This document shows, piece after piece, positions 1 to 8,879 of a DNA stretch of 64,000 bases; within the stretch, counting starts at the first letter, position 1; each line of letters opens with the position of its first letter. Source of the stretch: JBDWFY01 sp039976075 (lineage in GTDB: Bacteria; Pseudomonadota; Alphaproteobacteria; Rhizobiales; Stappiaceae). Position numbers and translations under genes: made by a program. The stretch spans positions 186,001 to 250,000 of the forward strand of contig JBDWFY010000018.1 of assembly GCA_039976075.1 (NCBI GenBank). The letters run 5' to 3'. The notes under the pieces were generated by a model. It worked only from the letters and a program-made list of their open reading frames with translations. It was not told where the DNA came from and searched no databases.

Positions 1-1
1 A

Positions 2-1063
2 CGGGACAAATCAGACGAAACCGCTCAACCTGAAACACAGGTGGCATCTGCCAAGCGGGCGCCGGGTGCAATTATCAGCAATGGTGATACCGCGCCGGTT
101 CCCGGTGGCAAGGATATTGAAACACAGGTGGCATTGGTTTCCGCCGTTCCACGGCTGAAGCCTAACAGCGGTGTGATTACAGTCGCCAGCGCGGATGCTG
201 TCTCAGAAACGGTTTCATATTCGAACGCCGACAAAGATGCACTGGATCGCAAATTTGAGGCCGTTACTCTCGCGTTCACGCCTCAAGGCAAACCGGAAGC
301 TGTACAATTGGGACCAGTTGCCCAACCAGCCTCGGACGGCACTCTTCCACTGGGCTCGCCTGGATCTCAAAGCGCACCCGCCGGTACTCTGCCACTTGGT
401 TCGCCGCTCTCCAGAAGTCAGCCGGTTGTTCTCGCCAGTGTCACACCGTCATCGTCTAACAACCCGATTGATGCGATTGTGACAGCGACGGCAACGGCAA
501 CGCCTCGCTCCCGTGTAACGGCAATGCCTCAGCCCTCTCCGGCAGTTCTTTCATTTGCAGCAGAATCAACCGACTTGCCAGTGCCACAGCCTGCACCAAG
601 TGGTTTTGTGATACTGCCGAAAGACGCCCCCATGCGACCTGACAAAGGTGTGCAGCTGGCATCGCTAGGAAATACGCCGGTTGGCATTGAGATCCCTCAG
701 GAAAAGGCTTCCAACCTTCCCGGACAGCTGGAACGTGCTGCACTTAAGGAAGCAAAACGCAACGCCGAGTCTCAAGAGCCGCTGCCATCTTATTCAGGCT
801 CACTACCGGCACTGTCCGACCCGTTTGCTTTGTTCTCCACCGCCCCGAACGTGAATTCAGGCGAATTCATGAATGGTCAGGTAACAACCCGGATGCAGGC
901 CTTTGCCAAATTCAGCCATCCGGATATGCGGACAGTATCCCCGATGCTTTCCACACCGCAGCGCGTGCTGAAATCATTTTTCTCAGAAGATACACATCTG
1001 CTGTCTACCAACCAGTTCCGTGGCCCGGCCATTGTGTCCCTTCCTTTGGTTGAAGTGAGATAA
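2..1063 (+). CDS. Low-complexity Pro/Ser/Ala-rich protein, C-terminal part (5' truncated)
   Basis: The reading frame is open from the left edge of the window, so the N-terminus and any catalytic domain lie outside it. The visible 353 residues are rich in Pro, Ala, Ser and Thr and contain short repeats: GTLPLGSP occurs twice, and a 17-nt direct repeat at 31-47 and 118-134 encodes ETQVA twice. The last ~70 residues look more ordered and end with a hydrophobic FRGPAIVSLPLVEV stretch. This resembles the linker and tail of cell-envelope proteins of Rhizobiales, such as the extensions of DUF882 or carboxypeptidase-type peptidases, but I do not recognise the family. A clear intrinsic terminator follows the stop codon. 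Confidence 0.6.
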   Translation, partial: RDKSDETAQPETQVASAKRAPGAIISNGDTAPVPGGKDIETQVALVSAVPRLKPNSGVITVASADAVSETVSYSNADKDALDRKFEAVTLAFTPQGKPEAVQLGPVAQPASDGTLPLGSPGSQSAPAGTLPLGSPLSRSQPVVLASVTPSSSNNPIDAIVTATATATPRSRVTAMPQPSPAVLSFAAESTDLPVPQPAPSGFVILPKDAPMRPDKGVQLASLGNTPVGIEIPQEKASNLPGQLERAALKEAKRNAESQEPLPSYSGSLPALSDPFALFSTAPNVNSGEFMNGQVTTRMQAFAKFSHPDMRTVSPMLSTPQRVLKSFFSEDTHLLSTNQFRGPAIVSLPLVEVR

Positions 1064-1101
1064 CAAGAGCGATTCAGCCGAATTTGCAGACAATCTCAAA
1101 T

Positions 1102-1137
1102 AAAAAAGGCCCGCCAGAGAATGGCGAGCCTTTTTTA
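1102..1137. terminator. Bidirectional intrinsic terminator
   Basis: An A-run, a GC-rich interrupted hairpin (GGCccGCCA / TGGCgaGCC) and a T-run lie between the convergent envelope-protein gene and gapR. The A/T tracts on both sides let it serve both directions. Confidence 0.85.
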
Positions 1138-1200
1138 TTTGATAGCGTATATCGGAACGGTTGAATTACGTTTGCGATAAGGACACGCGATCCAAGGCTC

Positions 1201-1488
1201 TTAAGAACTGCTCTCTTCGGTACTTTCCGTTTCAGGAGCCGTGCCAAGCATGCCAAGAGCATGCAGGTAAAGATCCAGAACGGCTTCATGCTCTTCGCGT
1301 TCATGTGGCTCTTGCTTGCGAAGCCTGACAATCTGTCTCAAGACCTTAACGTCAAACCCAGTCCCTTTTGCTTCGGCATAAACGTCTTTTATGTCGTCGG
1401 ATATGGCCTTTTTTTCTTCTTCAAGTCGCTCAACACGCTCAACGAATGCGCGCAACTGATCCGCAGCAACTCCGCCGGTATCTACCAT
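1201..1488 (-). CDS. gapR: GapR-family nucleoid protein (DUF2312)
   Basis: A 95-residue protein with the DUF2312 signature: a VDTGGVAADQLRAFVERVERLEEEKKAI coiled-coil N-terminal half followed by the DIKDVYAEAKGTGFDVKVLRQIVRLRK segment. Caulobacter GapR is a nucleoid-associated protein that binds AT-rich, overtwisted DNA ahead of replication and transcription forks. The C-terminal tail is acidic and Ser/Glu-rich. I chose the ATG at 1488, preceded by AAGGAA, over an in-frame TTG eight codons upstream. The gene converges on the preceding gene across the terminator at 1102-1137. Family assignment is firm; a role equal to Caulobacter GapR is inferred. Confidence 0.93.
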   Translation of the reverse strand: MVDTGGVAADQLRAFVERVERLEEEKKAISDDIKDVYAEAKGTGFDVKVLRQIVRLRKQEPHEREEHEAVLDLYLHALGMLGTAPETESTEESSS

Positions 1489-1683
1489 CGATATTCGTTC
1501 CTTATCGTTCAATAAATCAGCACCGTTGGGTGCCAGAATCGCCCGATTACGTCAACTGCCAGAAGCCGTGAGTCGGGTCGCTCGGGAAATAGAGTGTTGC
1601 TGTGTGTTCAAAAAGCACCGCTTGTTTGGAGTCAATCACTAAACGAACGGAGAGAAGAGGCGTCGGAACTGGTATTAAGCCCA

Positions 1684-1992
1684 TCAGTGGTCAGGCTTGT
1701 TTTTCTCAAATGATGCCTTTTGTTCGGCTGTTGCCTCACTCTGGTATTTTTCCTTCCATTCACCGTACGGCATGCCATAGACAAGAGCTCTCGCCTCGTC
1801 CTTGGTGAGTGCAAGTCCCGTTTCTTCCGCCGCATCGACATACCAGTTCGAAAGGCAATTCCGGCAGAAGCCAGCCAGATTCATCAAATCGATATTCTGG
1901 ACATCCGTCCGGGTCTGCAGATGGCTGACCAGTCGTTGGAACACGGCAGCCTCAAGTGCCTGGTTCGTTCCCTTGTCAAATTTTCCGGACAT
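1684..1992 (-). CDS. DUF1244 family protein
   Basis: A 102-residue cytosolic protein of the DUF1244 family, recognised by the core NLAGFCRNCLSNWYVDAAEE (roughly residues 38-58) and the LVYGMPYGEWKEKYQ segment near the C-terminus. The two cysteines in FCRNC suggest a metal site. The function is unknown and I do not assign one. The start at 1992 has a GAGG ribosome-binding site five bases upstream; a longer frame reaching 2028 lacks one. It lies 59 bp downstream of the formylglutamate amidohydrolase gene on the same strand and is probably cotranscribed with it. Confidence 0.88.
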   Translation of the reverse strand: MSGKFDKGTNQALEAAVFQRLVSHLQTRTDVQNIDLMNLAGFCRNCLSNWYVDAAEETGLALTKDEARALVYGMPYGEWKEKYQSEATAEQKASFEKNKPDH

Positions 1993-2051
1993 CGTTTCCT
2001 CTTTTCTGTCCTGTTTTCCTGCAAGCAACGCAGAACTTCATGTGGTTGGGT

Positions 2052-2888
2052 TCACTCGACGCTTGATCCAAAATGTCGAATTTGATGAACATCAGGTAGT
2101 TCCAGAAGATCAAGCAGGATCGGAACCAGCTTCTCACACCAGGCCGCGACACCTGCCGGATCCCCGATCAAATCCTGCCGAATTTCAAGAAGAGCATGCG
2201 CAAGACCTGCACTGCTTGCATGGCGATACATAGTGTCGTTTTTCAAAGCGCCCAGATAGGGCTCATTGTCCCCCACGATCAGATCCGGGTCTTTGCCCAG
2301 CGCCTCAATCAGCGGCACAGCCAGTCGTGGGTCTTTGTCCCACAATACACCGGCATGCCAGGGTCGGGGCCACCCACGCCAATTCGCTGTAAAACTATGT
2401 ATTGACACAACAGCCGGGCCAGGCCCCGCCGTGGTGGCAGTTGCCAGCGCAGTCGTCACAGCCTGATGATAGGGGCGATAGAAGTGCTGGAGCCGGTAGT
2501 CAATTTCTTCCTTATCGATATAGGCGTTTCCCGGAATGACTGCGCCATCGGAAAGGCGCATCACAAGCGTTGGATCATCCTCGCCCCGATTGGGATCGAT
2601 AAGCAACCGCGAAAATGTGGTCATGACCGCTGGTATGCCTAGCGCCCTCGCCAACATGCGTGTCAGATCGGCCGTTCCTATATCGTATCCGATATGTCGT
2701 GCCAGTTCCTCCGCCGGCAAACCCAACGATCCATACTTGGACGGCAAACCGTTGGACGCATGATCGCACAGTAAAACAAGTCCTCGCGACCAATCACCCT
2801 CGATCAGTTCAACCGGCTGGAAAGGGTCGTCTGTACTCGGCGCAGAGCTATTGTGAAGCAACTTTTCAAGCATCTCATCTTCATTCAT
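2052..2888 (-). CDS. N-formylglutamate amidohydrolase family protein
   Basis: A 278-residue member of the N-formylglutamate amidohydrolase family, zinc-dependent hydrolases that release formate from N-formylglutamate in histidine degradation. Visible motifs are LLCDHASNGLP near residue 45, HIGYDIGTADLTRMLA, RLLIDPNRGEDD, VVSIHSFTANWRG and the C-terminal ALLEIRQDLI, typical of the family. There is no hut gene nearby, so a histidine pathway role is not supported by context; many Rhizobiales carry such a paralog next to DUF1244 and pyk. The start at 2888 (MNEDEML) has an AGGG site upstream; the frame extends further but with no better start. Likely the first gene of a two-gene unit with DUF1244. 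Confidence 0.85.
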   Translation of the reverse strand: MNEDEMLEKLLHNSSAPSTDDPFQPVELIEGDWSRGLVLLCDHASNGLPSKYGSLGLPAEELARHIGYDIGTADLTRMLARALGIPAVMTTFSRLLIDPNRGEDDPTLVMRLSDGAVIPGNAYIDKEEIDYRLQHFYRPYHQAVTTALATATTAGPGPAVVSIHSFTANWRGWPRPWHAGVLWDKDPRLAVPLIEALGKDPDLIVGDNEPYLGALKNDTMYRHASSAGLAHALLEIRQDLIGDPAGVAAWCEKLVPILLDLLELPDVHQIRHFGSSVE

Positions 2889-3221
2889 GTGAGTCCCTGT
2901 CAAATGCCACAGAATACCTATTGAAATCCATTCATTTTTTCCGCCCTTGTTTCTCGCACCGGTCACAATTTTCCGATTTATTCAATTGACAGCCAACGCT
3001 CCCATTTGTACCCTTTGCGTGTTGGAAATCACCGTCATATTCGTTTGGCTTTATGAACTGATTTCGACCTTGAAAATACTCATAATCTTGTGTCCGGCAC
3101 ATCGCGGTTCGCGGCGTATCCCGTTGCGAAACAGGTGTTTTTTGCGAATCTGGCCATGAACGGACGGACAATATGAATCCGGTTCAACAAACGGGGAACA
3201 GGATTGATATTGTTGCTGCAA

Positions 3222-3325
3222 CGCATCCTGGGAAGAGTTGATGTACTTTTCTCGCTGAGCAACAGCGATTGAACAAAGACATGGAGCATTTCACGCGATC
3301 CGACGATCACGAGAATTGCTTTATT
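3222..3325. repeat. Dispersed palindromic intergenic repeat, copy A
   Basis: A ~103-bp stretch closely similar to 33340-33441. Over the best 49 nt (AAAGAC to TTGCTTTA) the copies agree at 42 positions. The 3' half is a hairpin around CGCGATC/GATC. It sits just upstream of the glycerate kinase start, in an intergenic region of 455 bp (2889-3343) in which I see nothing else. Confidence 0.75.
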
Positions 3326-3343
3326 GAAGATTTTGGAAGCGGA

Positions 3344-4672
3344 ATGACTGACGGCTCGAACCCGCTGGAAGAATCACAAAGACAGATTTTGCTCGAACTC
3401 TTCGATCAGGCAGTTGCGTCGGCGAAACCTCAAGCATGTTTGCCTGACTACCTGCCTGCACCGCCAAAATCGGGTCGGGTGTTCCTGTTCGCCGGTGGCA
3501 AGGCTGCCGGTGCAATGATGGAAGTGGCAGAGCGGATTTATCGCGAGGATTATGGTCTGGGCACCGACAGATTGCTCGGGTTGGCCATCACCCGCAACGG
3601 ATATGGACGTCCTACCGGATCCCTCCCATTGATCGAAGCCGGGCACCCGGTACCCAATCAGGCCGGTGTCGATGCGACACACCGCCTTCTCGAACTGGCA
3701 AAAACAGCCAACGAAGAGGATCTGGTTGTTGTATTGCTGTCCGGTGGCGGGTCAGCGAACTGGATTGCGCCCGTATCCGGTGTCAGCCTTGCGGATAAAC
3801 AGACCCTGACGAAAACTCTCTTGCGATCGGGTGCTGATATTGAGGAAATCAATATCCTGCGAAAGCATCTTTCGGATCTCAAAGGGGGAAGATTGGCACG
3901 GGCGGTGTTTCCGGCACGACTGATCACCTTGGCGATTTCCGATGTTCCAGGAGATGATCCGTCTGTTATTGCCTCTGGCCCGACAGTTGGTGATACATCA
4001 ACCCTCGCTGATGCCCGGCTCATTCTGAAACGGTTCGCCCCTGACGCACCGCCCTGCATCCACCATGCACTGCTCGATGAATCCAACGAGTCGCCCCTCC
4101 CCGATGACGCTATTTTTGAACACAGTGACTACATCATGGTTGCGCGACCCGCCATGGCCTTGGAAGCAACGGCTTCCCGGGCTGAAGAAGCCGGGTATGA
4201 ACCTATTTTCCTGGGGGATGCTGTCGAAGGTGAAGCGCGCATCATTGCGCGGGCGCATGCCAAGATGGCAAAGGAAATAGCCCGAAGCGGCCGCCGTGCC
4301 GCGCTGCTCTCCGGCGGAGAGTTGACGGTTACACTCAAAGGCGATGGACGCGGTGGGCCGAACCAGGAATATGCGCTGGCAATTGCCATGGCTCTGGACG
4401 GACACCCCCTCATTTCTGCCATTGCAGGAGATACGGATGGTACAGATGGCGGCAACGGGTCGCGGAACGACCCCGCCGGTGCCCTTGTTGGCCCCTCAAT
4501 ACTCACGCGCGCGGAGGCGCAAGGCCTTGATGCTGCCTCATTTTTGGCCAGAAACGATTCTACAGGCTTTTTCGAGAAAACCGGGGATTTGGTGGTCCCA
4601 GGCCCGACCTTTACCAATGTCAATGACTTTCGCGCCCTTATCATTGACAATAAGGGGTCGTATTCGCGATAA
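3344..4672 (+). CDS. gckA: Glycerate 2-kinase (MOFRL family)
   Basis: A 442-residue glycerate kinase of the TtuD/GckA type, which phosphorylates D-glycerate (usually to 2-phosphoglycerate) using ATP in the cytosol. Recognisable parts are GKAAGAMMEVAE, the LLSGGGSANW nucleotide-binding loop, LRKHLSDLKGGRLA, ISDVPGDDPSVIASGPT, and the C-terminal MOFRL region with LLSGGELTVTLKG, GGPNQEYALAIA and DTDGTDGGN. The computed frame opens at 3269, but that part encodes the intergenic repeat; the ATG at 3344 has GGAAGCGG just upstream and gives the normal family length. The product feeds lower glycolysis, which fits pyruvate kinase two genes downstream on the same strand. Confidence 0.92.
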   Translation: MTDGSNPLEESQRQILLELFDQAVASAKPQACLPDYLPAPPKSGRVFLFAGGKAAGAMMEVAERIYREDYGLGTDRLLGLAITRNGYGRPTGSLPLIEAGHPVPNQAGVDATHRLLELAKTANEEDLVVVLLSGGGSANWIAPVSGVSLADKQTLTKTLLRSGADIEEINILRKHLSDLKGGRLARAVFPARLITLAISDVPGDDPSVIASGPTVGDTSTLADARLILKRFAPDAPPCIHHALLDESNESPLPDDAIFEHSDYIMVARPAMALEATASRAEEAGYEPIFLGDAVEGEARIIARAHAKMAKEIARSGRRAALLSGGELTVTLKGDGRGGPNQEYALAIAMALDGHPLISAIAGDTDGTDGGNGSRNDPAGALVGPSILTRAEAQGLDAASFLARNDSTGFFEKTGDLVVPGPTFTNVNDFRALIIDNKGSYSR

Positions 4673-4738
4673 CACACTGGAACTTGAGCGAAATTCGTGC
4701 GATCTGATATCAGCTGCCGACCTAGTTGGGGTAAACAC

Positions 4739-5197
4739 ATGAATAGAGGAAAACTACCGATGGCGCCCGCCATTTGTATCATTGCTCTATTTTTATGTCT
4801 GGCTCCCACAATCGGGGTGACTCCGGCGCACGCTGAATTGCGTTTGTGCAACAAAACAGACGCACAGGTCGGTGTTGCAATCGGTTACCGCGACAAAGAA
4901 GACTGGGCGACCGAAGGATGGTGGAACCTGCCAGCCAACGGCTGCGAGACTCTTGTGCCTGGATCTCTAATCTCTCGCTACTATTACATTTACGCCATCG
5001 ACTACGATCACGGTGGCGAGTGGGGGGGGCGTGCCTTTATGTGCACGCGAGAAAAAGAGTTCACTATAAGTGGCATCGCCGACTGCATTGCTCGTGGGTT
5101 CGAAAAAACCGGATTTTTTGAAATTGACACGGGCGAACAAACAAGCTGGACGGTCCAGCTTACCGAGCCTGTGCAACAGGGGACAGGCGGACGATGA
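4739..5197 (+). CDS. Secreted DUF1036 protein
   Basis: A 152-residue protein with an N-terminal signal peptide (hydrophobic core about residues 9-25, likely cleavage after AHA) followed by a DUF1036 domain: LRLCNKTDAQVGVAIGY, WATEGWWNLPANGCETL, YYIYAIDYD and the Cys-containing FMCTREKEFTI. The mature protein is presumably periplasmic, with paired cysteines that could form disulfides; its function is unknown. Its stop codon overlaps the pyk start by four bases (ATGA), so translation of the two is probably coupled. The start at 4739 has TTGGGG upstream. Confidence 0.88.
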   Translation: MNRGKLPMAPAICIIALFLCLAPTIGVTPAHAELRLCNKTDAQVGVAIGYRDKEDWATEGWWNLPANGCETLVPGSLISRYYYIYAIDYDHGGEWGGRAFMCTREKEFTISGIADCIARGFEKTGFFEIDTGEQTSWTVQLTEPVQQGTGGR

Positions 5198-6630
5198 GGC
5201 GCAACAGACGGGTCAAGATTTTAGCAACTTTGGGCCCGTCATCATCCGATCAGGAGATGATCGAAAAACTCTTCAACGCAGGCGCCGACGTTTTTCGAAT
5301 CAATATGAGCCACACCGACCATGACATGATGCGGTCACTGGTCGAACGTATTCGAAGTGCGGAAAAATCGGTCCAACGACCAATTGCCATACTGGCGGAT
5401 CTACAGGGTCCGAAACTCCGCGTCGGTCAGTTTGCCGACGGTCCGGTGCAATTGGACAATGGCGCTAGTTTTACACTTGATGATGACGAAACACCGGGCG
5501 ATGTCACGCGCGTGCATTTACCCCATCCGGAGATTCTCACCGCGCTGGAGCCAGGCCATCGGCTGCTGCTTGATGACGGCAAGATAAGACTGGTTGTCGC
5601 GGAATGCGACGGGCGCAAAGCCGTTGCAAAGGTAGAGGTGGGTGGAAAACTATCCAACCGTAAGGGTGTGAGTGTTCCAGACACGACGCTGGGTGTGGGG
5701 GCGTTGACCGAAAAAGACCGCAAGGATCTGGATGCTGTATTGGCGGCAGACGTTGACTGGATAGCGTTATCATTCATCCAGCGCCCAGAGGACCTTGCTG
5801 AAGTTCGAAAGGTCACACGCGGCCGCGCAGGCATTCTGGCCAAGATTGAAAAGCCGCAGGCGATTGAACGGCTGGATGAGATCATTGAGTTATCGGATGC
5901 ACTGATGGTTGCCCGTGGTGACCTCGGTGTTGAAATGCCTCTGGAGAAAGTGCCAGGACTTCAAAAACAAATTACCCGCGCCTGTCGGAGAGCGGGCAAG
6001 CCCGTGGTCGTCGCAACACAGATGCTTGAATCGATGATTACATCGCCGGTTCCAACCAGAGCTGAAGTGTCGGATGTCGCCACAGCGGTCTTTGAGGGTG
6101 CTGATGCAGTCATGTTGTCTGCGGAGTCTGCAGCTGGCGACTATCCGGTGGAAGCGGTCTCGACCATGAACAGCATTGCTGAGGAAGTTGAGCAGGATCC
6201 CAACCATCTCAATATCATGCATGCACAGCGGACGGAGCCGGAGGCAACAGGTGCCGACGCAATCTCTGCTGCAGCTCGACAGATTGCCGAGACGCTCAAC
6301 TTGGCGGCAATCATCTGCTACACGACTTCCGGTGCAACTGGCCTAAGAGCCGCTCGAGAGAGGCCGAACCGACCGGTGATCGCAATTTCACCGGTGGTTT
6401 CAACAGCCCGAAGACTGTCAATTGCCTGGGGTCTTCACTGTGTGGTCAGCGAAGACGCAAACAGCGAAGAAGATATGGTCGATCGCGCCTGCCGCCTCGC
6501 TTTTGCCAATGATTTTGCCAAACCAGGTCAGCGGATCATCATCACAGCCGGTGTCCCCTTCGGAACACCAGGGGCGACAAATATGCTTCGTATCGCATTT
6601 GTCGGCAGCGATGGTCTGGGCGGAATCTGA
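5194..6630 (+). CDS. pyk: Pyruvate kinase
   Basis: A 478-residue pyruvate kinase converting phosphoenolpyruvate and ADP to pyruvate and ATP. Diagnostic segments are KILATLGPSSSD at the N-terminus, AGADVFRINMSHTDH, ILADLQGPKLRVG, the active-site LAKIEKPQAIERLDEI and MVARGDLGVEMPLEKVP, VVVATQMLESMI, PTRAEVSDVATAVFEGADAVMLSAE, and a C-terminal allosteric domain. The length is normal for proteobacterial enzymes. It is translationally coupled to the DUF1036 gene by a 4-bp overlap. A GC-rich hairpin lies 35 bp after the stop. Confidence 0.97.
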   Translation: MRRNRRVKILATLGPSSSDQEMIEKLFNAGADVFRINMSHTDHDMMRSLVERIRSAEKSVQRPIAILADLQGPKLRVGQFADGPVQLDNGASFTLDDDETPGDVTRVHLPHPEILTALEPGHRLLLDDGKIRLVVAECDGRKAVAKVEVGGKLSNRKGVSVPDTTLGVGALTEKDRKDLDAVLAADVDWIALSFIQRPEDLAEVRKVTRGRAGILAKIEKPQAIERLDEIIELSDALMVARGDLGVEMPLEKVPGLQKQITRACRRAGKPVVVATQMLESMITSPVPTRAEVSDVATAVFEGADAVMLSAESAAGDYPVEAVSTMNSIAEEVEQDPNHLNIMHAQRTEPEATGADAISAAARQIAETLNLAAIICYTTSGATGLRAARERPNRPVIAISPVVSTARRLSIAWGLHCVVSEDANSEEDMVDRACRLAFANDFAKPGQRIIITAGVPFGTPGATNMLRIAFVGSDGLGGI

Positions 6631-6664
6631 TTGGTCCTAGTTCGAGAAACTCGGTAATTCAGAG

Positions 6665-6687
6665 GGCGGCCGGCGGCCGCCTTCTTC
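6665..6687 (+). terminator. Probable pyk terminator hairpin
   Basis: A 7-bp perfect GC-rich stem (GGCGGCC / GGCCGCC) with a 3-nt loop, followed by TTCTTC rather than a pure T-run, 35 bp after pyk. Confidence 0.55.
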
Positions 6688-6791
6688 GCATCCTTCACAG
6701 TTGCGCCGGTAGCTGCTTTGCAGCGACAGCAAGTGGTCTCGTTGTGTCGGGGATCAGTGCAAATTGAAGAAGCACAGATGGTCGGTCGACA

Positions 6792-7502
6792 CTAAAGGTC
6801 CTGCCCGCGCAGCTGCAGCTCGAGTTTATCTACGGCTTCTTTGGCTGATTTGGACTGCGGATGGATGCCGAGTACCTGCCTATAGAGACCCAGCGCTGTA
6901 TCGCTTTCTCCGAGCTGGTTCATAATCAACGCCAAACCGGACATGGCACCCCAGTGGCGCGGCTCAAGCGCCAGTGTTCTCTCAATATCAACGATCGACG
7001 GCCCATACGCTCCTTGCAGGTAATAGACAGTTGCCCGCCGATTCCACCCTTCGGCATAATCCGGTTTGAACCGGATGACAGCATCCAGTAAATCCAGGGA
7101 CAGCGCATAATCCTTACGCTGCATCGCTTCGCCCGCACGGGACATCAACAAATCAACCGTGTCGCTGCCCGATTCCAGCCAGAGTTCATTAATGCGCCTC
7201 GCTACAAACTGCGCAGTGCGCTCGGTCTCGGCTTTGTTGAGTTTCGTAAATAGGGAATCGATATCGTCTTCCGGACGAGGAAGATTGTTATTGCGCTCAC
7301 TGAGCGCTTTCTCATCCGCATCTTTGTCGTTTGATTGAGGTACCTGTTCCTGATCTTGTTTGGGCACGACATCAGGTTTGGGCTCCAGCGGCAATTCGTC
7401 TGGAGGCAGTGTTTCAAATCCTTGAGCCAATACCCGTTCCACCGATACGAAACCGGTGCTCATCAGGGTCAGGCCTGTCAACAATGCAAAAATAAACCGC
7501 AT
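6792..7502 (-). CDS. Exported tetratricopeptide-repeat protein
   Basis: A 236-residue protein with an N-terminal signal peptide (MRFIFALLTGLTLMSTG, likely cleaved after VLA). An acidic, proline-rich linker rich in Asp, Glu and Gln covers about residues 28-75. Three tetratricopeptide-type repeats follow (about 115-225), including ALSLDLLDAVIRFKPDYAEGWNRRATVYYLQG and AMSGLALIMNQLGESDTALGLY. TPR proteins act as protein-interaction scaffolds; the partner is unknown. The chosen start at 7502 places the signal peptide at the N-terminus; the frame extends to 7559 without adding sense. It converges on pyk. Confidence 0.85.
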   Translation of the reverse strand: MRFIFALLTGLTLMSTGFVSVERVLAQGFETLPPDELPLEPKPDVVPKQDQEQVPQSNDKDADEKALSERNNNLPRPEDDIDSLFTKLNKAETERTAQFVARRINELWLESGSDTVDLLMSRAGEAMQRKDYALSLDLLDAVIRFKPDYAEGWNRRATVYYLQGAYGPSIVDIERTLALEPRHWGAMSGLALIMNQLGESDTALGLYRQVLGIHPQSKSAKEAVDKLELQLRGQDL

Positions 7503-7654
7503 GCCGTTCAATATGGAACGCTGACATGCGGTCGTCAATTGCTGCGAGTGACAAGGCACCCGATATCACCGGATTGCTACCGGACCGTGACAGATAGGCC
7601 GCGTTGTATAGCGGTAATCTCAGTGCACGGGGGCAACCCGAACGCACAGGGCAA

Positions 7655-7780
7655 TTAACCCTGGCGCGCCTTGAAACGAGGGTTTTTCTTGTTGATGATA
7701 TAAACCCGGCCCTTCCGGCGAACCATGCGGTTGTCGCGATGGCGGTTCATCAACGATTTTAACGAGTTTTTGATCTTCAT
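7655..7780 (-). CDS. rpmJ: 50S ribosomal protein L36 (zinc-free, 41-residue type)
   Basis: A short gene encoding 41 residues beginning MKIKNSLKSL and ending in PRFKARQG, with RHRDNRMVRRKGRVYIINK between. This is the longer, cysteine-free L36 form found in many alphaproteobacteria, lacking the zinc-ribbon C-x2-C motifs of the 37-residue form. A GGGAGACGG ribosome-binding site lies just upstream of the ATG at 7780. It is too short for usual gene-length cut-offs but the match is unmistakable. Confidence 0.95.
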   Translation of the reverse strand: MKIKNSLKSLMNRHRDNRMVRRKGRVYIINKKNPRFKARQG

Positions 7781-8154
7781 AGTTCCGTCTCCCATTTCGG
7801 GATTATGCTCTGGAGGGCCTGCCCAGCGCTCCGTTTATTGACAGGGATGTAAGGCAAGCCAGTCTGCCTAAACAAAACGAGCGCGCCGTGCAGCACGCTC
7901 AATAATTTGGCGGGACCATACGTCCAGCTTGATTGGATGTCAACGACCGTTTCAGCAATTTAAGTCAAGAAAATAAGGTGATCGCGGGTCTTTTCCCACA
8001 CGTCATCCTCCGGATATCAGCCTTGAAAATCAATAGAGAGTGAAATGTCTCTCGCATAAAGTCACATTAACTTCTATGCACGCACTCTCGCTGGCACTGA
8101 GGGTGATTCCATGTCAAAGGTGCCAGCCAATGAAAATCGATTTGGGCCGATCAC
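7781..8154. other. Intergenic region, no gene seen
   Basis: 374 bp between divergent rpmJ and a methyltransferase gene. It must hold both promoters. I see a small inverted repeat (GAGCG/CGCTC near 7880-7902) and scattered AT-rich stretches, but nothing I can name. Confidence 0.5.
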
Positions 8155-8844
8155 ATGACAAAGCCATCGATCAATCCGGCTTCGGAAACCAATCAGAAGC
8201 TGATCGAGATAATTCGCAGAACCAAGATTGATTTTCGATTTCTCAAAGAAGATATCGAATTCCGGCAGATGATCTGTGATGCCATCATGCCGGACCACGA
8301 TGTGCTGGATGTGGGCGAGAGTGCTCGCGAATTTTATTCCCGGATTGCAGCCCGTTCTAAGATGACATTGGATATCAATGATTTTGGTGATTATCCGGAT
8401 GTGCTTGGTGATATATGCGGCGATATAGACGACAGCTTCGACGAGCGCTTCGATCACATCGTCTGTCTGGCCATATTGGAACATGTCTATGATCCGCTCG
8501 CGGCCGTCGCAAACCTGCACCGAATGACCAAACCGGGAGGGATCGTCAGCGCATACGTTCCCTACCTCTTTCCCTATCACGGGCCCAAGGATCTCTCTTT
8601 TCAGGACTATTACCGCTTTTCCAAGGATGGCCTGAGTTACCTGTTCAGGGACTTCTCGGATGTAACGCTCTATCCGATTAGAGGACGGTACTCCACGGGT
8701 GGGTTGATCATGTTCGGACGCGGATGGAAACGAAAACTGGAAAAGAGACTCGGCAAGAAAATCAATTTCTTTCTGGATCGCTTCGCAGACGATGACCAGA
8801 ATGTGCGCCAGTGCAGCGGCTTTAATATATGGGCAGTCAAGTAG
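8155..8844 (+). CDS. Class I SAM-dependent methyltransferase
   Basis: A 229-residue protein of the Methyltransf_11/23 type. Motif I is altered but recognisable as VLDVGESAREF (about residues 50-60), followed by an acidic loop, FDHIVCLAILEHVYDPLAAVANLHRMTKPGG (about 97-127), which holds motif IV and post-motif regions, and an aromatic segment FPYHGPKDLSFQDYYRFSKDGL. Such proteins often methylate sugars, lipids or small molecules; the substrate is not evident. Motif I lacks the usual GxGxG glycines after D (GES instead of GCG), so cofactor binding may be atypical. The ribosome-binding site is weak. Confidence 0.75.
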   Translation: MTKPSINPASETNQKLIEIIRRTKIDFRFLKEDIEFRQMICDAIMPDHDVLDVGESAREFYSRIAARSKMTLDINDFGDYPDVLGDICGDIDDSFDERFDHIVCLAILEHVYDPLAAVANLHRMTKPGGIVSAYVPYLFPYHGPKDLSFQDYYRFSKDGLSYLFRDFSDVTLYPIRGRYSTGGLIMFGRGWKRKLEKRLGKKINFFLDRFADDDQNVRQCSGFNIWAVK

Positions 8845-8879
8845 AAGTCAGTCCAGAGAGCAACGCCGCGCACTGGAAC

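Noticed and set aside
31..134. Direct repeat in the first gene as a mobile-element target duplication
   Set aside because: The 17-nt repeat lies in frame in a repetitive linker, so it is better explained by internal peptide repetition.
3269..3343. Longer N-terminus for glycerate kinase
   Set aside because: This part encodes a dispersed intergenic repeat, not protein sequence typical of the family.
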